DNA of 64,000 nt from Lycocorax pyrrhopterus obiensis (Eukaryota; Chordata; Aves; Passeriformes; Paradisaeidae). This document shows, one piece after another, positions 26,492 to 38,938 of this stretch. Every line of letters starts with the position of its first letter. The stretch's first letter is position 1. The notes under the pieces are model-generated. The model saw only the letters and a list, made by a program, of their open reading frames with translations, had not been told where the DNA came from and made no database searches. A program made the position numbers and the translations under genes. The DNA is taken from positions 14,286,159-14,350,158 of the forward strand of contig JACSVZ010000008.1 in NCBI GenBank assembly GCA_014706295.1. The letters are read 5' to 3'.

Positions 26492-28910
26492 GTGCTCTGT
26501 AGCAAAAGACGAGGACAGATTTTAAAATTTTGCAGAGCAAAAGACCTGCACGGGATGGGCATAAGTAATAGTTAGCTTTCTACATAACATGCATAGAAGT
26601 GAATCCACTCTATAATATGAATAAGGTTATTTCTACTCAATGGGATAGATTTGAACATCAAGGAACTCATTTGTGTTCAGCATACAAAATCTAGTGAAGT
26701 ATCTATTATTTTCTGCAAGTGGTTTGAAAAGAAGTATATAATTTAATTGAGCAAATTTTCTTGATACAGAGATTAAGTTCAGATATTTGATTTTAGGAAC
26801 TTACAGAGAAACCTTTATCCTAAGTTTGTACCTACATAACTTTTTTGTAGACTTTCTTGTGTTTTTCTAATTGGGAAAAGAGAGTTGTGAATATGGTTTC
26901 ACTCCACTCACTTGGGCACAGAAGTCTTTTTCCCTAGTTTTTTTTTCCCCCTAAGAATGAGAGTTGTACGGAAATATGCAGTCAGGGAAACACTCAGAAA
27001 ATCTGATTTAGAATATGACATCATAGTGCATTAAATATAAGGTAGAGAACCTGAAACATTTGATGCTTCTGTGTACAGAATGAAGCTTACTGACCATTTT
27101 TGGTGCTATTCTGCCTACTGCTAAGGTGCATCTGCTACAATATAGGAATCATTTATTCATTCCATGTTATATGATAATAATAGGCTATGCTGTAAATACA
27201 AATATCAACTTTACAACGAATAGCTGTCTTGACTGGTTTCTAGCGCTACCTTCTACCCACACTAGTCTTAAATGCTTCCAGTGCACTTATGTACCCACAC
27301 AGAAAGAAAATAGGAAAAAAAAAAGTGCAAGATTACCTTAAAGCCAACTACATCAGTTCACTAGGTTTTAAAATACTAGGGCTACAGCAACCAAGACTTT
27401 CATATGGTATACTAAAACACACAAAGAAACACTTGCCCATTCACTTTTAGCACAATACAGACATTTGTTCTCTCTTCCTCCAGTGACCAATTACTAGGAA
27501 GTGAGACAAAATGTACAGTAATGCATCAGTCTCCTTAATTTTAGAAACTTCTTTTCTTCTGCTCAATAATTTAAATGCAGGTGAACCTCTTGTTTCAAAC
27601 CACCTCTGGTTGCAATGACCAGTGTCTGTAATTCAGTGGCAAAGTAGTGCCCACATTAAATGGGTTGAGATAGATTCTCGTAAGAGGTATGTCCAAATTT
27701 CAAAAGCCCTTTTATTAGTGGTAGTAAGAGACCATTTGATATGACTTATTTAAAGGAAGCCAAAGAATTAACACTGAAAGAAACTGAACCGCCCTCTGAC
27801 ATTCCCCACTTAGACTGGCAGAGAGTTTACTAACTGCACACCTGGTAGAACTAGAACCAATACTGCACACGAACAGAGCCAACAGCTGGCTCCCATTACA
27901 CACAACACAGGGAACAAAAGAGAGACCACTGGTAAGAAAGCAAGAACCTCATGTTGCACCTGCACCCAAATCTCTCAGCAGGATCTCCAGCAGCCTTCTA
28001 CTGATTTAAGGAGCTGAAGGCAGTGGGGAAGAAAAGGTGGCACAGAGTGACGGAAGAAAGTAAACTGAACACATACACAGCCTCTCGCTTAGTTGGCTTA
28101 GTTTCCATTGCCTAGAAAACATAGTGCTTGACAATTTTTCCCAAAGCAAGTCCAGTATAATCACCTTCACATATGACTGTTTCTGTGCTATTCCAAAGTA
28201 CTTCACTGTCCAAGATACAGAGTGTATTAAATGCAAGATAATAGGTAGAAAAAGAAAGTATTCAGATCCTTGAGCAGCTGTGATGTGAACATTCACACAC
28301 TGGACTGTCAAATTATCTTAACTATGCTGGAAGCAGAGTTTTACAAATACTCAATATACTTTTAATCCTTGGCCTGTCTAGAACATCCTTCCTTCAGCCT
28401 TTAAGTGCTTTAAAATAATCACTACACTTTATCACTTAAGTAACTAGGTCAACTATGGTAAGTATTTCTTATCTCTTCAACTAAAATGTCTTGAAAGTCC
28501 TGGGAGTCTAAAATACAGCATCCTCATCCAGTGCTTTTGTGGCCACATGGCCTTGCAGAGTCATGGCACTTCAGCAAGTCTTGGACCTTACACAAGGCCA
28601 AGAAAGGTCCCACCTTTCAAATGGTTCAAGGAGAATTCTGCTGCATTTCATTGCACTTTAAGAGATTTTACGCTCAAGAGACTGAATGTTTTTTGCAAGC
28701 AACCTCTAAGTAATATGTTCCTCCCTTCAAGGTTACATATGAAAAGGTTGTCAGACAAAGTCCTACCACAAGTGCTGAATCAAAGTAGAAAAAATACTTG
28801 AGCATCAACCCCAAGTTTACATACATTAAAAATGTAATTTATATACCATACTTATATATAAAGGAATTATACATACATCATAAAGATCTTTATTGATAAG
28901 ATGTTATTTT

Positions 28911-28929
28911 GTGTGTGTCTGTGTGTGTG
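28911..28929 (+). repeat. Short (GT)n microsatellite
   Basis: GTGTGTGT, an interrupting CT, then GTGTGTGTG. This is a short, imperfect dinucleotide repeat. Confidence 0.9.
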
Positions 28930-31900
28930 CATTAAATGCCAGTAAGCTGACAGCAGCAGCAGCCAACACACACTATGCTTTCTATGAAAAAAATGAACTG
29001 GCCTTGTGCACACATCCAAGTATTACTATCTGCCAATACAGCTCATATACCAACTGCACAGCAAAAACAGCAGAGACTTAAGCACTTGAAGAGAAGTATT
29101 GGGTCAATCTGCAAGAGCCTATCAACCTCCCTGACTTTTGGACGGATTAAATTATGCTCTAACATTAGATATTTTGCGTCTCTAACTTGTGTTTTTTTCA
29201 AATGTATTTCTGCCACTGTACACCATAGCAAGGCTTCCTACAAACATGAGCAATGATAACGGCTGGATTATACAAAGAACATTCACCACTTCCATTTATA
29301 GACTCAGCAGGCAAATTAAGTTAAAAAGGCAAAATAAAGTATTAATAAAGGAAATAATCTTCCAGCTCTACCAGTGAGCAACTCACTCAGGCAAGCATCA
29401 TCAAAAGGAAAGACCAGGAGAAACAAAACAAAAATAAAAATTATAAAATGCCACATAATGGCAAGCATCAGTTCATGGGTAAAGCCTGCAACTGAGCTAT
29501 AACACTGCATTAACCATGACCCTAAAGACAGTATAATTATTGTATAGCATGTCTGGTTTGACATGCTGACTCCAGAGCCTGAGAAAAATACATGGCCCTT
29601 TTGCACTTCTATGCTCCTCACTCTTCATGCTTGCACGAGCTAAGGGTTTCGGGACTGTCCTTTTAAACTGAAAAATCATCTCCAGGATAATTTATGTAAA
29701 GATGATTTATGTAAAATGCAAGATCCCGAAAATGGCACAAACCATGCAAGACCACATAAAACAAACAAGTGATGCATAAACAGAAACTCTGTAAGGATTT
29801 TCCTGCCAAATGCCAAGTAGCTTTTTGCACCATGACCACCAGCAGGTTTGTTGAACACTAGAGGACAGAGGCCCGCCTCAGTGATTAGAATCAGCAAAAC
29901 TAGTCAAGTTCTTTACATCTGCAACTAGATGCTGAGAATCTTTTATATTGCATTAAGGTGAGAAGAAGATACCTTTCAACAAAACAGAGAGGAAAAGACA
30001 GAGCCAATAATTCCACGGTTAATGCAGGTTCTTCCCTTCAGCCAAGCTCCTTGTCCTCAGATAAAAGTTATTTCTGCAGTCCTTCGCTCTTGTTTCACAA
30101 CAGCAGTGATGAGGAAATACTGTTTTAGAGTAAGAGAGATTAAGGAAGTCAGAAAGTAATAATGATCCATCTGATTACTGTACTTAACACATGCTCTTTA
30201 TCATTATGCTCTTTTCTTTAACCCCCATGCTCTCGAAAAAAAGTACTTCTCAGTCTTAAAATCCAGATAATCATGGACTATGCAGCAGCAGTCACCAAGG
30301 TATTATTTTCAATCTACTGACATTCTTCAAAAGCTAAAACAAGTACACCAAACTATTTCTCTTCCAACTGCCAATACTTTCCATAAACCGTGATAGTCTT
30401 CCATCTATTAACTGATATTCTCTCAATCTAACATAGATTCCTATTGTTCAAAACAGAATTCAACATAAAAACTGATTTTAGTTTAAGACTGGTAACAGTT
30501 TTCACAAGAGGAGTTGGATTGACTGTGCAAGTGAATTAAGTGCTCTGGGTACCCAAAGAACAACTGCAGATTGTGTGGATTTAGCCTCCAACGTCACTTT
30601 AAAATCCAACTTCAATGCCATACAGGAAACCAGATCAAGAAAAAGCAGTTCACTCCCTGCAGATTCAAACACAAAGAAAATGATGTGATGCAAACACCAG
30701 ATCACTGGGAAATGCTCTGCCTCAGTCAAAAGGTTTTACCAACAGCTTTGAGACAATGGATGTTTAATATGAGATCTTATCTCTGTTCAAGTCCCAGTTT
30801 GTCACACATCTTTGTTCAGAAGTACAGATTTCATTCATTTTTACTCATAATTGCGACAGACCCTTAGACATGGATGTCACCAAAAAAAACAACTTTCATC
30901 AACCATCACAGCAATAGTCACCAGCTATAATTAAGGATGTAACAATCAAAGCTCACAATCTTATTTTAACTTAATATCAAATTGTGCTATTTGTTTAACA
31001 TTTTTACCAGATTTCAAGCTCTAGCAATCTTCACAAGAATTCTCTGCTACACAATATGAACATCATTGGCCCCCCCAGCCAAAGGTTCAGGTAAAAAGTT
31101 TTTGCCCAATTCTACCACATGATACACCCTCAAGACAATTCCTTCCACAATGTTAAGCCTTCCTGAGAAAAGCAGAACAGAAAACAATCCTGTGTTCTGA
31201 CCTGTCAGGTACTGTAAATCAATGGATAACAGCCAGCACAGGGGGTCAGAGGTATATACACTACAGTGTTTTCACAGTCTGTTAGTGACTATGCGGCCAT
31301 AAAAAGTCAGGCAAGGATCAATGGACAAAAAAAGAGGCTGCTGGGACTAAACAGGATAACAGCCACCCGTATTGAAATACAACAATTTATACTCTTAAGT
31401 TCATCCTTACATATTACTGTGTTTGGAAAAATAACTTTTTCATTAAAAAATACAGCTCACATCTATGGCATAGTATGCTGAAATCAGTGAGATATTTAAA
31501 TGCATACCATAACCCACTGATTTGATGTTTTTAACGTTAGTCATCGACTGGTCCCAACATTGACTGGTATCAACAATAAACCAATGACCACAAATAAGAC
31601 AGAGCAGGAAAACATACAAGTCACAAAAATACATACAGATAATACTCTGTAGTGGCAAATATTCTATAATCACATTTAAAGTTGACAAGACAACAGAACA
31701 TAGGAATGGCTATTGCATGCGAGACAAGGTGTATCTTAATATTTTTAACATTTTCAAAGTTTTAAGGTGGCTTTCCTTAAGCTCACCTTAGGCTTTCCTT
31801 GTACATTAGCCAGATCGCACCTGGTTCCTGTTGAAATGCCACTTTTAAAAAGGGGGTGGTGGGAAGAAAAAGGAAGGGAAGAAGAGAGCAAGGAGTAGAT

Positions 31901-33399
31901 TTAGCTTTAATGTCTATCAACTACCAAAAGTAGAGTTAATATCTGAAGTTTATAATTGCTTTTGTTACTGGTAATACTCTCCTTCTAGTTTTCCAACAGT
32001 TTTACATCTATAAAACTTTATCTTAAATTACTCCCTAGGTATTACCCATGTAGAAAGAACCCATCAACATACTTGTCTTCAGTCCATCTGGTAGAACAAG
32101 AAATTCTTTTAAGAGAAAGATAATTATGCATAAGGTAGTCCACAGTGATTGATAAACATGTAAGACTTCAACAAAAAGACTATTATATCTGTAAATAATT
32201 TCAATGATTCCTCGTGTATAAATATTTATTTCAACAAAATTATTCTAGGAGCTGAATTGCTTCTGAAGACTGACCACCCTTAGCAGCGTTAGCGTACAAG
32301 TATTTTTAGACATCCATAACATTTCAACATTATTTAAAAAACAGCATCTTGTGCTTACTGTAGGACATCCCTTTAAGGGTAAACTTTGAGTACCCACCTC
32401 AAACTACACACCTACTCATTTGAACTTGATACATTACTGCAACAGTAGAAGAAAAATTACCAAGAATTTATAAATTTCAGATTGCTTAGCTATGGAAAAC
32501 ATTACCTCTTTGTTGAAGTCTCTCTATACAATTCCATTTACCTTCAAACAGTAAACAATACCCAGTATAAAATTTACAAACATTTGTAAACTATTGCTTT
32601 CTTAAAGTAAAAAAGAAATCTCAACTACTACTAAACATTTTTCTTAAAAGAGCAATACAAAATCTTCAATACTTAAACATTCTTCTTTCACATAGTAAAC
32701 TGTCGTCATGCTTGAAAGAAAATAAAAAAACAAGGAGAGTGAAACAGATTAACTGCATAGCTCCAATACACTTATTTCAGACAAGATACTATAAATCATC
32801 TTGAAACAAAACAGGCAATTATAATGTGCACAAATGTTATGATATTATGCACCTCTACTGGTCCAGTGGTTTAAATTATTGAAACCGATGGCTGAACAAG
32901 GGCATATTGTTTCAACACACTTGGATTCCTCGAACAATTCTAATTCTTCCTTTAGCTATCCAGTGTTCTGCAGATCTCTAATGTCAATAAACAGATAGAC
33001 AAATGTTTCTTAAATAATTCAGGCCACATCTAAGGAGATTAAAATATATGTCCAAAATTTCTCTAGCAATATCTTTTGTAAAGGATCACATAGGTTTTTT
33101 CCCTTCAATACTGGAAGAAGCATCTAAAATTAAAGCAAGTACATACATCTTCCTTCAAAGCATTCAGTGAGGACAGAGCAGCTCCTCTCTCCTTGTAACC
33201 ACTACCCCATATTTCAATCCTCTCCACCTCAGTGTAAGGGAAACAGGAGTGAGAGCCATAAGACAGAATCATTTCAAAACACAATCAGCTATTTGTAAAC
33301 ACTCTTTCCTGCAGAAAATCCGCAACTGTTACTTGCAGGAAAAAGCAGCACGTAAGGTAAATCAATTAGCTTGCTAATTTCTCACCCTCATTCATTTAG

Positions 33400-34290
33400 C
33401 TCTGCACTGTACTTGTTGTAATTGACTATAATTATGTTAATTACCAACTCCAGCATAATTACTATATTTATTGTCATTGAGCACACTATGTACCCAAAGC
33501 AAAGCTGGCATTTGTTGGGCATCAAAAAAATAAATAAATAAAACCACACAACTGTCGGGAGGGGTTTCTCTGAAAACTGGCTGATATACCTTCAGCAAAT
33601 GAAAGGGCAAAAGAGATTTCATGCAATGCTAGTTTGAAAGCATCGGTTCATTAAGGATATTAATTTTCTGATAACTACACATTTAAGCATGACACACTGG
33701 AGCAGTATCTACAGGATTTAGCAATTATTAATGCGTGACAGTTTCAAATGCTAAGTGAATCAATTAAACAGCAGCATTCACAATTTGAGAAGAGATAACT
33801 GCTTCATAACTGCCTAAGACTACAATTTTCACATGACAAAAAAGGGCCATTCAGGCTCCTTCAAAACCTGACAGGTCAAGAAAGAAGTTTGAAACAAAAG
33901 CACCTTATAACCATCATCTCTCCTCTTTACTTGTCAGATCAACTTTGCTAGTGTCTCCGCTGAAATGGCATCACCATGCCAGCTGCCACAAGGTGATTTT
34001 TCATGTCTTGTCAAAGAAATCTTTTATTCTATTTGCTCTGCATTAACATGTTACATTTATTGATCAAGCCCTTTCTGCAGCCACAGCAGGGCACTGTGCT
34101 CTTATGCCTAAGGGGGCTTTGATGTCCTGGTGACATTCTAGACCGAATAATGCACATACTAAATGGATTTAATGCAGAAATGTGTTTGTGCATGACAGCT
34201 ACATTAATAACAGCCCCTCATACTGATAAATATGCAATTGCTACGATTAAGAGTTACCCAATTATGGTGAAAATATTTTTCTACCTTATA
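33400..34290. promoter_or_regulatory. Candidate conserved regulatory element in LRMDA intron 2
   Basis: About 0.9 kb is rich in homeodomain and POU-like sites, including TTAATTA at 33437-33443 and ATATGCAATTGCT at about 34230-34242. It also has repeated CATTAA/TTAATG cores and long mixed-composition runs without simple repeats (for example 34040-34270). It has no coding potential and no transposon similarity. Introns of LRMDA flank the developmental gene ZNF503 and are a plausible home for its enhancers. This is an inference from composition only. Confidence 0.38.
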
Positions 34291-35694
34291 AATAAAACCA
34301 TCAAAAAGTTTTAACAATAGTACATTTTCTTCAACATTTTAAAGTGCTATAAAGATGAGTCTAAAGGCTTTAAAAAATATGTCATGCTTTGTTTTGAATT
34401 CTGGCTTTTACTTCCATCTCTCTTTTGTTGTTCATCTTCCTGTTCTGCATGTCTTCTTGCTGCACAGACTAAGAAGGTGGCAAGAAAAAAAAAAGCCTTT
34501 CTTTCACATACTCAACTTACAAAGAGGAACATGCCCTGTAAAAACTGAAGCCCATTTTCAGGCTGCCACTTGCATATTCCCCCAGGCAAGAAAACAGGAG
34601 GCAGAAGAGAGAAAGAACAATATCTAGTCCACAGAGAAGAGGTTACAAAGCCTCAGCCTCACAAAAGTCATGGAGGAACATTCCAGACGAGGACTGAAGT
34701 TCAAGGGGATGTTTCCATACATACACCTTCTTCATGAGACAGTGGAAATTATGCACAAGCACATACTGCGCAAATTATTCATGCTCCTAGCAGAAATAAT
34801 CTGCACCCTAGAGAGAGGGAAGAGATATTTGTATCTCCACGAGCACAATTATTGGATTAATCCTTCCTCATTGGCCAAGATTAAAGATTCACTCTCCCTT
34901 TCACCTCATAGCTTAGACTGAGAAGAAATCTCTGTAAGAAAAAGGAAAACAATTCACATGATTAAAGCTACTGAGGACAAAATTACAAGATGGACTTCTC
35001 GGTGAACTGAACTGTAGATGTTATTTATAAAAGCATGGCACCTATTTGTACAAAACCACTGACATCTCTTATTCAAGTGCATTTAGCCCTTAATGTGAAA
35101 GGAAAAATTTTATACAAAGTCATCTAGGACAAGTAAAAAAAGCTTTGAATAAGTTGTGGGCTGTCTGGGGTTCTTTTCTTCCCACGAGACAGCAAGATGC
35201 ATCTAAACTAAAATCTTTGTATTTCATCCAAATCTCTACTCCCTACCTCCATTAGATCCTTCCTGTTCACTTACTGCTTTCTTTCCTTCACCACCAATTA
35301 CTACTTATCTTTTTCTTTTTTTAATGAAATCGTTAACTTTCAATGATCAACAATAGTTTGACTATTGTCATTCCACCTTGAAATCCTTTACAAAGTGTCC
35401 AGCTAACACTAACATATCAGTGTCTCTTCTTCCCATACTCTATGCCTTCACAAAATGAGAACTGGGGAATGTTTTCCACATATTATGAAAGGACTCTGTT
35501 ACTAGGGAAGGCTATCAAACACAGCCGCCACGAGAAGCTCAGGAGCAGATTTCCAAAGTAAAACATCTCTGCTCCTGAAACATGCCTTATTGAAAACACA
35601 CAGTGTAAACAGTTCACTTCTAAGATAGCTGAAAATCACTACCAAATCAAAAGAGCTGCTACAACTCAGGCCATTTATGACCACACCAAAAAAG

Positions 35695-35960
35695 CTGAAG
35701 AATCACAGCATAACTGGGGTTGGAAGGGGCATCTAGAGATCATCTAGCCCAATTCCCTGCTCAGAACAGGGAGATTTCAAAAGTTAGATCAGATTGCTTG
35801 GCGGTTTGTCCAGTTATATTTTAAGTATCACCCAGGATGGAGATTCCACAGCCTCTCTAGGCACCTCTTCCACTCCACCTTCCCTGTGGTGGCTGGAAAT
35901 TCCCTTGCTGCAGCTGTGACAAGTGCCTCTTGTTCTTTTGCTGTACATATGACAAGAGTT
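35695..35960 (-). mobile_element. CR1-type LINE fragment (extreme 3' end)
   Basis: The plus strand begins AGAATCACAGCATAACTGGG and continues TTGGAAGGGGCATCTAGAGA then TCATCTAGCCCAA. This is the reverse complement of the CR1 3' terminus (consensus ...GATCATCTAGTCCAACCCC... seen from the other strand). It is followed by diverged matches through ...CCTCTCTAGGCACCTCTTCC and CTGCAGCTGTGACAAGTGCC. The insertion is on the minus strand and older-looking than the copy at 43.5 kb. The left boundary is sharp because it is the 3' end of the element; the right boundary is approximate. Confidence 0.85.
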
Positions 35961-38194
35961 TGGCTCCCTCTTCTTCACACCCCCACCTTAGCCCCAAAAG
36001 GAAACAAAAGGTATTAGAAAGTATTCAAACAAAATCTGTAACGAAAATGGCACAAGAAGAAGTAAGTCACAAGTGGACCATAGTCATCTGGGATTGAAAG
36101 ATTTCCTTCTGCCAGAGACATAAGCAGGAGGCAATCCAGTGGTACCATATTGTGCCAGTTACAGCCAGCATCTTTTAAGGACACACACATTTTTCCCTTT
36201 GCCTCACACACAACAAATTGCTGTTACTCCTCCTCTTTCACAACATTCCCATGTAAGTTCCCTTGTACCTTTCACCTCTTTCTTTCCTTTCCCTCACAGG
36301 GACAAGGGGAGATGTGTAACCATTGTGACTGGTGACAGTCACTTCGACCGCCAGAAGAAGAGCTGGATCCATGTACTGCTCAGGGTAATCAAGGAGCAAC
36401 CCTAGTTTTTGGAAAAAGGCAAACAAGAAAGACACAAAAGCAACTTTTTATGATTATGTATCAAGTGCTATTATTAGATATACCACATCTGATGCAAAGA
36501 TAATTCAGCATCTACACAGACCCTAAATTTTAATTAAGAAAGAGGAAGGGGCTCTAGCCCGGGAAGAATTCTGAAGTCAGAAGAACTGGTGAAAAATGTA
36601 GTTTCCTCTGTATTAAATTGCCAGTTCAGAAGATCTAATGACAACCCTCCCCTCCTCTGTTATATGGATACATCACAAGCAAAAAGAAAATAACCAGAGA
36701 AATCTGAGTAACAAAACCACCACACATAAGAACATTCGGTCTTCTTTTTTCCTTTCAAAAAACACACAAACTCTCATCCAATAATAAATCAAATTATAAT
36801 GAAAGCTAACATCTTTACTGCAAGTAACTACTGCACAAGCAAAACACAGTATTGTCTTCGTCTTTTCCTATATTTTGATCACCCTTGGTCTTCTTCCCTC
36901 AACTTACACCTTTACCAAGAGATAGCAAGTTACACTAGAAAATCAAACTCCTTTCTAAATCAACATTAATTACAACACTGTTTCCCTAGTGAAAACAACA
37001 TATTAAACTTTTCAAATTAAGCATTTACTGGTAAAAATCATAAAACTCATCGCTATACCATAACATTGTTAGATATTTAAGCAATAATACCTGTTTAAAG
37101 AAGATGACACTGCTTACACTTGCTTCAACAGCTGCTCAAGACATTCTTCTATATTCACGTTCATTTATGGTTATGACATTATTGTCTGACTTGCTCTACA
37201 ATATGCAGGTACAGAGTTCATATATGAGTGCAAACCAGTGTGAACAGCAACTATAACATAAACACTCTTAGTTTCAACCTGCTTAGTAGATCTAAGCACT
37301 GCTCAAATGAGAAACGATAACTGCTCTCATCCCTAAGTATTAGCTTCTTAAAGGGGAAAAAAAAAAAAAACCACTTCTCCCCCTTCCCAAATCTGATTTC
37401 TGGTCTTAAAATACTTTTACAGATTTACAACTACAACTTCTCTTACATCACAAGCTGATTGTTCTTCCCCAAACCTCAGTAAAACCAAATTATATCCCTT
37501 CTGAAAAATAGGCTGTTTCGGGTAGAAAAGGAAAGAAGGAAAGAAGACACAGATTTCAGAAATACACCATCAATTGTGCTCTCCATGAAAATATGATCAG
37601 AGTTTTAAAGTGGTATTTTACATCCAAATTCAATGTTATTATTCTACTTTATGAAATAAAACAAATCAGAGAACTGTTCTTCAAATTGTGCATTAACTGA
37701 AAGAAACAAACACTTTTTTTTTCCCAGAAATGTAAAGAAGGAGCAGTCTTGTCAACATGTTAAATCTAAATACACATACAGACCTTTAATTACCTTTATG
37801 ACAAAAAGAAAAAAATTACCATTTGATCCCCTCCCCCAGCAAAATTCTCTTTTCTGATTACAATATCCAAAAGTACAGAGTCATAGTGTAAGATAGCAAC
37901 AATCCACAGATTTAGGGTCTCCTTTGCTCTGCTACCTCTTACATGTAGGATTCAGTCTTTCAGAGTTGACAGAGGCTCAGAAGAACATTTATGAGTGTTA
38001 AGTAAGTTAAAATCAATGGCTGTTTCTTCTGGGAAAACAAGGCACCACAGCACGCTACTTTTTGTATTAGCGGACTGTGAGTTTACCCCAAATTAAATAA
38101 AAGGAAAATGAATTAATGAGTTCAACCCTACCTCCACAAACCTATTTTTGTTATTAAACAGACAATTGCACTCCAATTCTTTCTCCCTACTTAC

Positions 38195-38244
38195 CTGAAT
38201 ATTTTTCAGCCTGAAAGATACTCTGCTGAACCTCACCAGGCTCT
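38195..38244 (-). other. Candidate alternative exon just downstream of LRMDA exon 2
   Basis: About 590 bp downstream of exon 2 on the minus strand, a pyrimidine-rich tract ends TCCTTCTAAG (AG at 38246-38245). It is followed by 50 nt and then a consensus donor TTCAG|GTAAGTAGGG (intron from 38194). Joined to exon 2 (phase 2) the frame stays open as R-EPGEVQQSIFQAEKYS and leaves in phase 1. A second acceptor 4 nt inside (exon from 38240) also stays open and leaves in phase 0. Neither reading continues the LRR consensus, so if real this exon would make an isoform with a broken repeat domain. It is inferred from splice signals only. Confidence 0.22.
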
Positions 38245-38837
38245 CTTAGAAGGATTAAATGAAAAGGGACACTGTAGTAGCTAACAGGAATACTACAGAA
38301 TCCTAAATCAATCCATACATTAAAATATTTAGAAGGAACTACAAATCCTAACTGCAATTAGCTTCAGCACTTAACTACACAGATGCACAAAAATAAAATC
38401 ATAGAACAAAACACATCATCTGGGAAAAGAGCATTATAAAGCATTTATAGTAATAACCAGAGGTCCATAAATAAAATTTTTTAAAAGGGAGAGAAGCACA
38501 CACTTACTTGTGTTTTGGTAAAGGAAAATTCACTTTTGACCCCATTCTTCACTTCTTCAGGTAACAACACTTATTTTCCAATTTAAGCAGAGAACAAACC
38601 ATAAGCTTCTTAATAGGCATCATTTATGTTAACATGTAATAATTTTCCATACTCACCTGGTTATTTGTGCTCCAAGTGTGGGAGAAAAGATGACAAATAT
38701 TACCTATAAAACAGTGTCACCCACTTGATAACAACTAAATGTACCTGACATACATGTTTCTACTTTGAAAAAAAAAAATTCTATTTTAGGAGTTGGTATT
38801 CCACATTGAACTTGAAAAACTATATACTACCACATAC

Positions 38838-38938
38838 CTTAACAAGTTGAAGCTAAGATCTAGCCTTTTTGCCATATGTCCATATTTTCTTCCTAGGAAT
38901 TCTGGAATCTCTTCACAGTCCTGACTAATGTAGGACAC
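38838..38938 (-). CDS. LRMDA: LRMDA coding exon 2 (start of leucine-rich repeat domain)
   Basis: This 101-nt exon on the minus strand has a strong polypyrimidine tract and acceptor (CTTCCACTTCTCAG, AG at 38940-38939) and a donor AAG|GTATGT at 38837. It encodes [18 protein letters not shown], then [16 protein letters not shown], in phase 0 and out in phase 2. RLDLSFNLL is a canonical LRR strand (LxLxxNxL). The whole peptide agrees well with my recollection of the N-terminal part of vertebrate LRMDA, where the next residues complete the first repeat (SLEGL-like). It would be residues 11-44 of the spliced protein. Later repeats must come from exons beyond base 1, or from exons that I failed to see; I found no LRR-coding exon 3. 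Known role: an LRR adaptor of unclear biochemical activity required for melanocyte and pigment-organelle differentiation. The identification is from memory of the family, not a database hit. Confidence 0.87.

Larger units (their letters stand above)
1..38837 (-). other. LRMDA: LRMDA intron 2 (partial), largely featureless AT-rich DNA
   Basis: This is the intron following exon 2, starting with GTATGT at 38837. Stretches not listed separately (1-3600, 4026-7845, 7872-9539, 9731-19284, 19422-25479, 26001-33399, 34291-35694, 35961-38194) are AT-rich single-copy-looking sequence. They contain scattered short homopolymers and tetranucleotide runs and no coding sequence that I can support. A GC-richer patch at about 8340-8720 stands out in composition but has no recognisable identity. 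Open frames of 60-100 codons across this intron have no recognisable domain, and I regard them as chance. Confidence 0.7.

Noticed and set aside
37160..37185. Minus-strand SDNN codons as a possible LRMDA exon 3
   Set aside because: A stop codon lies four codons before it and there is no splice acceptor or LRR pattern.
38657..38720. Strong donor ACCAG|GTGAGTATG on the minus strand shortly after exon 2
   Set aside because: The preceding segment begins with a stop in the exon 2 frame and would leave an implausibly short intron. Read-through from exon 2 also stops at 38786.
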